Origin: Sequoia sempervirens
Lineage: Eukaryota > Streptophyta > Pinopsida > Cupressales > Cupressaceae
Direction of reading: 5' to 3'
Assembly: GCA_007258455.2 (NCBI GenBank)
Contig: VDFB02254957.1
Span: forward strand, 82,617-146,616
DNA: 64,000 nucleotides
Both the position numbers and the translations under genes were made by a program. Each line of letters begins with the position of its first letter. Position 1 is the first letter of the stretch. This document shows positions 55,380 through 64,000 of this stretch, in pieces. Below the pieces are notes generated by a model. That model searched no databases. It saw only the letters and a list, made by a program, of their open reading frames with translations, and was not told where the DNA came from.

Positions 55380-55744
55380 AGACCCTCCATGGACAACTTC
55401 ACCCCAAGCAACTAGCGCAACGCAATGTAGCAAGGTGATGCTAAAGGTTTAGTGAAGATGTCTGCAACCTGATCCTTAGTGCGTAAATACTTTAAGGATA
55501 GAACACTATCTTGGATAAGATGTCAAATGAAGTGCATATGAATCTTGATGTGCTTTGTTCATTGATGCTCACTAGGTTGCATGAAATGTGAATGACACTT
55601 TGGTTATCACACCAAAGTATAGTAGGATGATCAAGTGGTAGACCAAACTCTTTCATATGTTGTCAAAGCCATAGTACCTCCTAGCTAGCAAGAGTTGATC
55701 CTTGATACTCAACCTCAATAGATGATAATGCAATAGTCATTTGC
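55380..55744 (-). pseudogene. Copia RNase H, C-terminal part, broken
   Basis: On the minus strand: QMTIALSSIEVEYQGSTLAS (family: SS(T)EAEY), then LPLDHPTILWCDNQSVIHIS with the catalytic-region D-N-Q-S, followed by a family-like INEQ.(T)S segment and (AD)IFT(K)PL-equivalent residues near 55440. There are stops and frameshifts. The glutamine before MTIALSS is the last residue before the insertion at 55745. Confidence 0.8.
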
Positions 55745-56730
55745 TATAATGTCCCCTTGTCGACAGTAGTCTCTTTTGATGACCGTCGGCCTATCTCGGA
55801 GGCTCGTAGGCTAGTCAAAAGTGGAAATTAGGGTTTCCTATTTCTAAGAGGTTTCTTTTGTGCTTTCAGGGGTTTGCATGCAAGAGTTTTACAGAGAGGT
55901 GTTTGAGTTTTCAGAGAGCTTCGAATTGGTGTAACATGCATCTGCATCAGGTGACTTTTTTGGACTTGCTATTTTTAGTAAGTTGGGACTGCTGCCTGAC
56001 TTGTGTTTAAATGAGTTTGGAGTCACTTACTATTTTTAGCAATATGCTATTTTTAGTAAGTGTTATTTCTGGCAGTGCTATTCTTGGTAGCAATTCATCA
56101 GTTCAATGCAGTTTCTATTTTTGGCAGAGCAGAATTGGTAGTTCGGTCTTCAACACTTTGGAGCCCGTTTTGGCAAGTTTGATAATTTAAGTCATTGCAT
56201 ATTCTAATGTTAATTATTGGAACCCATGCCTAGGCAAATAACTTCAAGTTGTTTTAAAGGTGGGACTTTGGTTTGGATGCCTCTTTTAGAGGAATTTATA
56301 TATTTTTAAAGTCATAATATTTGCCAAGGTCTTTTGGACGCCTAGGAAGATGTGCAAAGAAATGTTTAATAAATATTCAATTATATTCTGGAGATGGGCA
56401 TCCCCTTTTAGAGGGAAAGGGGAATTCGAAAGGCCGGCTTGTGAAGTGCTATTTAAGCAAGGCTTTGCCTCATTTGGTATCCATTGCTTATCATAACGAA
56501 GTGTTGTTGAAATGATTTCAGAACCCTTGCTTCGAGGAACGCATATGTCCTAGCCTATATTAATTTCGTGCTTGAGAGATAGTACCTAGTTGATTTGAGA
56601 CTACTTCATCCAGAGGTTGCAAATTGAGCTTCACAGAGTTTGTTAGTTGGTTTTTTTAAGATTTTGGAGTTGTTGGTTGTGCTTGGCTAAAGCACGTTTT
56701 TTAACATAGCTCTCAAGGTGACTTTTATTT
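55745..56730 (+). mobile_element. LTR, family J (plus orientation)
   Basis: It starts TATAATGTCCCC, has the hairpin CCTAT/ATAGG-like pair (55790-55813), then GGGTTTCCTATTTCTAAGAGG shared with the minus LTR at 1080-2050. Short repeated CTATTTTTAGTAAGT motifs follow (55968-56060), then a TATA-like CTATTTAAGC near 56450. No PBS is seen after it, so it may be a solo LTR. The right end and target duplication were not found. Confidence 0.6.
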
Positions 56731-59534
56731 GGTTCTGGTTATTGGCTCCATGCATTTCTCTATCCTAGGTGCCTCATTCCTCTAAGTTTCAGATTTTTTG
56801 GTTGAGGATTTGTTTCTCTAGACAAGAGAGGTTGCCCCATTTTCCCATTTTCAATCCTTGCATTGGGATTCATGTTTGATCCTTGGAGCTATTTGAATGT
56901 TGATTAAAACCTCATTTTTCAATCTTACAAATGGTAAAATCGATGTGAAACAACATGATTTTTAAAAATTTATACATATTTTTTAGAAAATTGTGCAGTT
57001 ACAAGAAATACGATGCATTCGTGGATTTTTGGGATGCATTCACATGATAGAACATCGCAGTCACAATTCCATATGATGCAATTGCTAAAAACAACACTGC
57101 ATGTAAAGATGGTCGCATTGCAGTTGCTACTGTTTTTAATTCTTTGTTGCAAGTTTCTGATAGAGTGACACATTCGAGTCTTGACACTCCACTGCAGTCG
57201 CCTTGCAGTCCACCACACTCATTTGGCAGTGCACCATAGTTGCCTCACTATCCACCGCAATCGTTTGGCAGTGCACTGCATTCGGTGCAACACAATCGCA
57301 TTTCCTAGAATCGCAATCAACTGGTGAAGAAAACATAAAGGTCGTATGATGACTTTTCTGATCATGTATGTTCTTTTCAAAAGTAGTATAATATTTTTAG
57401 GTTACTAATATCATTGTTTGCAGTTTGTGGCAAATTAGAGGATTAGCGCTTACAATTTATTTTTGGTTCTTTAAAAAGAAGTCATTTTGCTTTGGTGTTT
57501 TAAAATAAATAATAAAACTTGCATTTTTCATTTGGGTTTAAATTAACAAAACAAACTTAGACTTTGATTTGGATGTTTTAAAATTGACATGAATGTCTCA
57601 CATTTTGTTTTGGTGCATCTAAAAAGAACAACAAATCACCATTTCTTTCTCGGTTAAAATTTACAGTGTGCCAGAACATGCCATTTTTCTTTGGGTATTA
57701 AAAAGAACAAACAAATTGTATCTTGTTTGGGCTTAAAAAAAAACCATTTGATTTTCGTGATTGGTGCGCTTGCACAAAGAGACGTCTTGCATACGTATCC
57801 TCTCCCCTTACGTCATTTAACGATCCTAGGTGGAGAAATATCAAGACATCCAAGTCATCATTTTTATTTTTATTAGAAGAGGCCTTCCTTTGAGACACAT
57901 CCCGCAATGGAGAACTCATTGGGATGACCTTAAAGCATGTATTCTCAAGCGAACTATATTAGAGGGGTGAAGGCAAAAGATAGTAACTCAATCTAGGGAT
58001 GTTATACCTTGCGTGTCAATATTGGTGTGGAACAACTGACCACATTCAATTGATTAGAGACTTAAGTGTCTCACATTTGAAGTATACCTTGGGTGTTCAT
58101 TGTGTCATTACAAACCTTGTATTGGAGGACAATCCAAGTTTTTTGAAATGTTTCATCTTAGTAGTGCACAGAAATAGCATCGTTCCTAGAAGTTACTTAC
58201 CATGTCTGGTCTATGGTTGAGGTGTAAGGCTTAAGAGTTCATTCTCTTGAAAAAGCCATGAGTTTAAAGGTAGTACATGGCCTTGGTATGTCCTATTCGA
58301 CCCCTCCATTAGAAACAAATTACATCACTTTTTCAGGGGTGATGTAAGCCTACTGAGAAGAAACGTACCTTTACTCATTAGGTTTTAATTGACTGATATC
58401 TTATTCAAACTGGACCAATAAGCTTTATGGAAGAAATTTTACACAATATCCCCTTTTCCTATTGAGTCAATTAAAATTCATTAAATAACTTCTCAAATCG
58501 ACTATTTTCTATTTTTGTATTGTTGATGCACACTTTGAAAAATCAATAAAATTAAAAAGATCAAGATTCCTAGAGTATGTTTTGCTTGCTCAAACTGTTG
58601 CACAACAATTGCTAGCATGTGTGCCGTAACTAAGTATCTGCATTGTAGAACAATGCGATGCATCCGTTGGCTTGTGTGACACAGTCGTTGAGTAATACAC
58701 CACAACTCTATCAATCGCCATTTTTCCTTAGAAAAACAAAATTGTAAACAACTATGTGTGATGCAAGTGAGTAAAATTGCAACGCATCTATGATCGACTG
58801 TACTGCAGTTGTAGTCGCAAAACTCAAGGAACACTCCATTTGTGGTTTAGAACATCATATTTTCCTAGTAAGAAAAACAGAGTCAAAATTCACAAATTTT
58901 AGAATATCAAACTTGTTTACTAGAAAAATCAAAAGAGAATCAGTCATTGTTTCTTGCACTTTTCAACATCCTTAACTATTTTCTTAGATTTCTTAGGTTT
59001 AGAGCACTTCATCATTTAGCATCGTTTGCCATAGAGTCCTTAGAACATCTTGTCAGTAGAATCTTAGAAAATTAAAAATCTACAAGCAAGTTAGAAGGTC
59101 AAAGTCTAGGTTGGTCATTTGGAAAGATCCCAAAAAACCTCACATTTTACATCATCATCGTCAAAACATAATTTTATTTGCAACTCATAAGTCTAGTTGT
59201 CAAAACACTTTTTCAAACTTCTTTCAGCAAAATAGGGTCCCAACTCATTAATCTAGTTGAGAATTTTTTTTTATCAAAAAACCATACATCATTCCACTTA
59301 GAGGTTTTTATAATTTTTACACGTGGTCACAATAGTCTTCACAACTAGGAAAGTTGTCAAAATATTGTCATTTTTAAAGATCATAGGTCAAGGTAACACC
59401 AAAGTCTTTTGCATTTAGTCAAAAAAATGTCAAGGAAAAAAATTACAAAAACATAGTCTTGCATCATTTCCAAAAACCCAAAAAATTCACAAAAAACAAA
59501 AAAGTACCAAAAATGTAAAGTAGACTCATTTTAG
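56731..59534. other. Unclassified repeats, no gene seen
   Basis: 56930-57330 and 58590-58830 share scattered motifs (GATGCAT, ACAATTGCTA, CGCAGTC). A 25-bp unit CCACC(A/G)CA(C/A)TC(A/G)TTTGGCAG repeats at 57207 and 57252. 57450-57750 has a degenerate (T)TTTGG.G..TTTAAAA(A)G pattern. No coding, RNA or LTR boundary is defendable. Confidence 0.4.
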
Positions 59535-59666
59535 GTGCATTCATGTCAAAAAAATTTACAAAACAAAACAAAAAATCAAACAAACTTAGAAAAAAAAGGG
59601 AGGGGAACTTCAAAAACAAACATCACTTTTATGGTTCTTACACAATCCCGAATCAAGAGGAAAAAG

Positions 59667-61940
59667 ATGGATTCATCTTCCCATCCTTTGTACAACCCCA
59701 CTAGTGATATGAACTTAGGAGAAAATTTTGGTGGTCACTTCAATACACAAAATCATAACTCTAACCCTCTTGGTGACTACACTATAGAGGAAATAAATGA
59801 TAATCTTACACAAGAAATTGAGACTACATCTCAAGATCCTAGGATCTTGCGGATTATCGATGAAATGGTCAACTCAGACCCAATAAGTACTTATTGTCAT
59901 TGGCACAACATGGAGCTAAGTTCCCCTCTTACGTTGATGTGTCCACAATCATTGAGGAATTGTCAAATATAGCATCAAAAGGGTTAGAAACACCACCATC
60001 ATTAGCACCTAGTGCTACACCCTACATATCACAATGGAATATAGGCATGCCACCTACAAAAACAACACACACACCATCCATTGGGAACATTACACCTTCA
60101 CTCATAAAATCCATGAAAAACACGTTTGCCTCTACATCCACCACTACAACATCAACCCATACCACAACTGTAGCCCAAAAAACCACTCTTTCGAATACAC
60201 CCAACAAATTTTGGAAGAAAAATCTGTCACATACAAGACCACAAGTGGAAACCACCTCCACTACTCAAAACGTAAATACACAACCAATGAGGACTCAATC
60301 CTTTTTTGGTACAGGTCCCACTTTCACTCCACCACAACAACAACCCAACAATCTGGGTTCATAGTCAACATTTGGGTTTAATCAACCCTAACCTCCGCAA
60401 CAACCCAATAATCTAGGTTTTTCCTCATCATTTGGGTTTCAACAACCCTCACATACACAACAACCACACAGTCAAGGTTCTATGAATACATTTTGGTTTA
60501 ACAAGCCCTCACCTCCACCACAACTAAATCATTTGGTTCACAAACCACATTTGGGTGTTCTCAAAACCCAACACAACAACCAAACTATCATGGTTTTGCA
60601 TACACAACTGGTGTTAGCACTCCTAACTATCTTGGTACGTCATTCTCAGCTGGTGTCAATGTTCCTCCACCATCCTTTTCATTCACTCAAAACCCCATAT
60701 ACACTTCACCATTTAACCATCAAAATCCACCCATGTATCAAAATCAAAACATACATGGATCTAATCCACTACATAACACAAGCATATTTGAGAACCCATC
60801 ACAAGATTCCCCTCAATACATCACACCCACTGCCATTCCAACAACCTTGTCACCTATGGATTTAATGGCACAACAGTTACAATCATTACAAAATAAAATG
60901 TCAAATATCCATGTAACTAGTATTCAAAAAAATATTCGATAGAAGACTTGTGTCTTACCCCTTTGACAAGAGAATTCATATGCCTCCCTTTCCTACAAAT
61001 TTCATCATTCCCAAATACGACAAATACAAAGGGAGACCTCGTTGAGCACATATGGGAGTTCCACACTATATCCTTAGATGTGGCACATGAGCATACTTAC
61101 CTCATGAGACGTTTGGGAGGGAAAGCCCTTGAATGGTTCACACACTTAACATCTGGTATACAAACATGGGGTGAACTAATGGACAAGTTCATCACACTTT
61201 TTTCATATAACATATTAGCCGACATTGACATTACCCATCTATGTGTCGAAAACTAGGAAGATGGTGAGACCTTCTCGTCATATTTACAACGATGGTGAAT
61301 CCTAGCTAGTAAATGTGGATGTGACATACCAAAAAAGCAACTAGTCTAGATTTTTGTGGGAAACCTCAACAAGGAGGTAATGTTTCACTTACAAATCTAT
61401 TACTCTAGCACATTTGAAGAAGTGATACAAAAGGGAATGTCCATAAAAAAAGTCCTTATCGCCAAAGGGCTTGTCAAATTTTTTAAGGAGAATAAATATT
61501 CTTTTGACTGAAAACCAAACGAGAATAAATTTTGGTAATGGAATAAAAATGTGGCAAATGACGATGTAGTAGACGTAAAATTCATCAATAAACCTCATCC
61601 TGTGTTAAATTTGAAAAGACCCACAGTGATGAACACCACTAAAACGCCTAGAAGCAAGAACCAATTTCCAATGCAAACCAAAACAATGCACCATAGGGTC
61701 CTCTGAGGTCCCCTCCACCCAACCAAAAGTATGCTTCTTTAGGGGAGCCAATTGAGGAAATTTTAAAGAAATTGCTGCAAAATAAAGTTATCCAATTACT
61801 AGAGGTTAGACACTATGAGCCAAAGCCATTCAAACCAGCCTGGTGGAATGATGACTTCTGTGAGTACCACAAAATAAAAGGACACAAGACCTCCACCTGC
61901 TTCCAACTGAAAAATCTTATACAAGATCTCATAGAGTAGG
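59667..61940 (+). pseudogene. Tat-type gag, broken
   Basis: It starts MDSSSHPLYNPTSDMNLG (ATG 59667), then a low-complexity linker carried on through three frames to about 60920. Core motifs are IIPKYDKYKGDLVEHIWEFH and RRLGGKALEWFTHL with WGELMDKFITLFSY (61008-61215). After stops, a C-terminal knuckle reads CEYHKIKGHKTSTC followed by LKNLIQDLIE (to about 61938). Stops and frame changes are many. Confidence 0.7.
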
Positions 61941-62092
61941 GGGATATACAAGTTGAAAACCAATCAGAAACCTCAAACAAAGATCATATCTTCAAGGACC
62001 CTCTACAAAACCATGGAAATGGAAAAGCCTCAATTTCGAGAACAGGGGAAAAGGAAGAGGCCAATTACACTAGTGTCTCTTATAAGTACACA

Positions 62093-62600
62093 GTGAATAA
62101 CATTCTTTCCTCTCAAAGAAGATCCATGTTCATACCCACCAAATACGACAATTTTGAATGTCCCATCACATTCACGAGAAGGGATATACCCATACAAAAC
62201 CCTGACCATATCAATTCCCTCCATATTGAAGGTTTTATCAAGAAGTATCAAATCAAACAAGTCTTGATAGATGGAGGATCAGGGATAAATATCTATAGTT
62301 CAAGCCTTATCAAAAGGTTGGGATATTCAAATGATGCTATTGATCATAGTTTGACAATAAGAATTAAAGCATATGATGACACTGAATGAGAATCAATTGT
62401 CACCATCATATTGCCACTATAGGTAGGACCCATTACAATGGAGACCATTTGTCAATTCATAGACATAGGGACCCCATATGATATTCTCTTCAGACGTCCA
62501 TGGATCCATTCCATGTTGGTTGTGTCATCCACTCTACACCGATGCATCAAGTTCCCATACAATGGAATGGTGGTGAAAATATTGGCAGACTTGAGTCCTT
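62093..62600 (+). pseudogene. Tat-type aspartic protease-like domain
   Basis: The frame reads FECPITFTRRDI, then VLIDGGSGINIYSSSLIKRLGY (catalytic D with GGSG instead of TGA, a known Tat variant), DHSLTIRIKAYDDTE, a stop at 62387, and in the next stretch FIDIGTPYDILFRRPWIHSM and TLHRCIKFPYNG. Gypsy proteases mature gag and pol; this copy is interrupted. Confidence 0.75.
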
Positions 62601-63303
62601 AAATGCCCCATCAACCATCTCCAAGACACCTTGGCCTCCTAGGGTATTTCCTTGCTAACACCTCCATGCCACTTTCTTCTGTAGTAGTCGAGCCTTCAAA
62701 TTCACATACTCTATCTCTTGTAACCCAGGTTATTGTTATAAGCTTAAGAACCAGAGAATATGAGGTACCGACATACCTTCCAAAAGTAGAACCCTTACTA
62801 GCCACAAACCAATCATTTGATATCCAAGATAATCCCATGTTTTGGAAAGACATCTATGATGATGAAAATTTTCAGAATGATCCCACAGGGGATGGCCATG
62901 AATATCCCCCCTCATTCCCAGACCATATACTCTCTAGTCTGTTGCATAAATTGTCACTTTTTTCTCTAGAGAAAGTGACAATAAATACTGTTGGCGTTAA
63001 AACTAACACCTCTGGAGTGCAGGTTTGTACGGACAGCTATGCACACTGCGTAATGAGTGCTCTTCAAATTAGGAGGGTAAGCTCCCTCGTAGTGCTGGAA
63101 TGTGTGGAAAAGAAAAGTAATCTAAGTCCTATCTTTTTGTTCTCAGCTGGAAGAGGCACAAGGTTAAGAAAACCAAGGACATTGCAGCTAAGGATTTTTT
63201 GGTTTCGTAGATCACTAACTACAACTAGGCTAACTACTTTAAATCTATCCAGTTTCCTCAAGAAAACAGAGCATGAGGAAATGGAGCAGGGATGATTATC
63301 TGA

Positions 63304-63570
63304 CGATAAGCCGGGTACGGACTCACAACGTGAAGGCAAGGTGGCACAACTATCTGCTTGTCTGAATAGGCTTATTGGAAACAACAATATACGATAAACT
63401 AAGTACAGATTCTCAACTTGGAGGCAAGGTGGCACAACTATGAGCTCAATCTGAATAAGTTTATTATTAACACACATCATACGATAACCAAGAACAAATT
63501 CTCAACTTGAAGGCAAGGTGGCACATCTATCAGCTCAATTTGAACGAGTTTATTGAACACATAACATAAA
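63304..63570 (-). repeat. Three-copy tandem repeat, 88-90 bp, in the minus LTR F
   Basis: Copies start at 63304, 63394 and 63482. All share CGATAA, CTCAAC(G/T)TG(A/G)AGGCAAGGTGGCACA and GTTTATT(G/A). It occupies the R-U5 part between TATA box and LTR end, which in the 24709 copy shows only weak repetition. Confidence 0.85.
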
Positions 63571-63817
63571 GAATAGCCAACTAGGATAATAAATTGCATA
63601 GGCGAGACATGCATACAATCTACCATCAACTAGCCACTATATCTAACTAAGGAAAGCATTCACCATCATAATTGCATGAAACCCTATGTGGCATAACAAT
63701 TCATCACAATAGTAAATACTCATGAACAGTTATAGAACGAGCAATATTACAGGCAAGGTAGGCACAACACATATTTCTCTCTCGTGCAAAAGTTATGTAC
63801 AAATGAGCAAAAGCTCT

Positions 63818-63825
63818 TATTTATA
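63818..63825 (-). promoter_or_regulatory. TATA box of the minus-strand LTR F
   Basis: On the minus strand CTATAAATAAGAGC, identical in core to 27996-28003. Confidence 0.7.
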
Positions 63826-64000
63826 GACATCAAAGGTGTAGGGAACCCTAAAATCACCTTGAGTCAACTACAGTCTTGCAATGCATGCAAGATTTATTAT
63901 TAAACCCCAATAAAGTAAACTATACAATTAACTAGAAAGCTACCATCGGTTAACCGGTACATCTAACCTAAATGGACAATGTGCAAACATGCACGTCCTT

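Larger units (their letters stand above)
54830..55744 (-). mobile_element. Copia retrotransposon 3' end (RNase H, PPT, 3' LTR)
   Basis: On the minus strand an RNase H segment (55744-55380) is followed by about 170 bp, a purine tract (55225-55212) and an LTR (55211-54830) with ends TGTTAG and CTAACA. Everything upstream of the RNase H segment is cut off at 55745 by the LTR starting there. The order RNase H-PPT-LTR with RNase H last is that of Copia. Confidence 0.8.
59667..62988 (+). mobile_element. Tat-lineage Ty3/Gypsy element, gag-protease part, broken
   Basis: A gag with a long asparagine/proline/threonine-rich N-terminus (59667-60900) precedes the capsid core (about 60985-61260). An unusual knuckle lies near 61859-61910 and an aspartic-protease-like domain at 62093-62580. 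A leader to RT (62603-62988) follows, and the element is then interrupted at 62989 by a family-F LTR. The YH..GH..C knuckle and the D-G-G-S-G protease motif are those of plant Tat elements. No RT is reached. Confidence 0.75.
62989..64000 (-). mobile_element. Family-F LTR, minus orientation, running off the window
   Basis: The plus strand starts TGTTGGCG at 62989, the complement of the CAACA terminus. Reverse complement of 62995-63290 matches 28430-28698 and 14040-14329 (GAGGGAGCTT, CCTCCTAATTTGAAGAGCA, TGTGCATAGCTGT, CCAGAGGTG). The TATA box (TATTTATA, complement of TATAAATA) at 63818-63825 is in the right place. A three-copy repeat lies between. Its U3 start is outside the window. Whether it belongs to a full element or a solo LTR cannot be told. 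Confidence 0.8.

Noticed and set aside
60022..60381. Overlapping ORFs on both strands in a Thr/His-rich region
   Set aside because: Shadows of the low-complexity gag linker of the Tat element; ACA/ACC-rich DNA stays open in several frames.
62603..63295. 230-residue open frame, the longest uninterrupted one on the + strand in its region
   Set aside because: It runs from the Tat pol leader across the insertion point at 62989 into the antisense end of a family-F LTR. It is a chimera without a coherent domain.

Overview
The window reads as nuclear DNA of a seed plant, most probably a conifer. This is inferred from one split plant ABCC transporter gene surrounded almost entirely by decayed, nested LTR retrotransposons, L1 fragments and a hAT transposon. 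No species call is possible from sequence alone. I see no tRNA, rRNA, CRISPR array or prokaryotic feature.

The only convincing host gene is the 3' end of an ABCC (MRP-type) ABC transporter on the + strand. Exons at 9435-9498 and 9641-9880 encode the second nucleotide-binding domain (signature, Walker B, D-loop, H-loop). The terminal exon at 53543-53661 encodes the conserved C-terminus. Splice sites and phases fit exactly, which makes the intron 9881-53542 (43,662 bp) one very long intron filled with transposons. Earlier exons, including the one with Walker A, are not in the window, so the preceding intron exceeds 9.4 kb.

Layout. 1-9434 (upstream intron): a minus-strand LTR ending at 2050, an L1 ORF1 with the start of ORF2 (3300-4996), and a minus-strand Tat-like pol split by a solo LTR (6185-7575). 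9881-13405: unclassified repeats and a chromovirus integrase/chromodomain remnant. 13406-23520: chromovirus A, whose 5' LTR carries a nested 696-bp solo LTR and whose integrase zinc finger is split by a 3,516-bp hAT element with an 8-bp target duplication. 24709-28698: a 3,990-bp solo LTR (family F) with 5-bp target duplications, two internal tandem arrays and a 207-codon ORF. 30932-33697: LTR plus truncated gag of element B. 35111-40881: complete element D, with LTRs, PBS, gag-protease, PPT and TSD CCAAC but no reverse transcriptase or integrase; its 3' LTR holds a 412-bp hAT-derived MITE. 41286-51835: minus-strand elements G (two LTR copies head to tail, gag) and H (LTR, PBS, gag, protease, start of RT).

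51836-53542 is the last stretch of the giant intron, with local tandem duplications. After the terminal exon come a minus-strand Copia 3' end (54830-55744), an LTR of the 2050 family (from 55745), a Tat-type gag-protease remnant (59667-62988), and a second, minus-strand family-F LTR running off the right edge.

Nesting gives relative ages. The oldest layer is the chromovirus, L1 and Tat remnants. Solo LTRs, element D and the two hAT insertions came later. Many in-frame stops in these elements are TAG where a paralogue or the family has CAG, as expected from methylcytosine deamination in silenced DNA.
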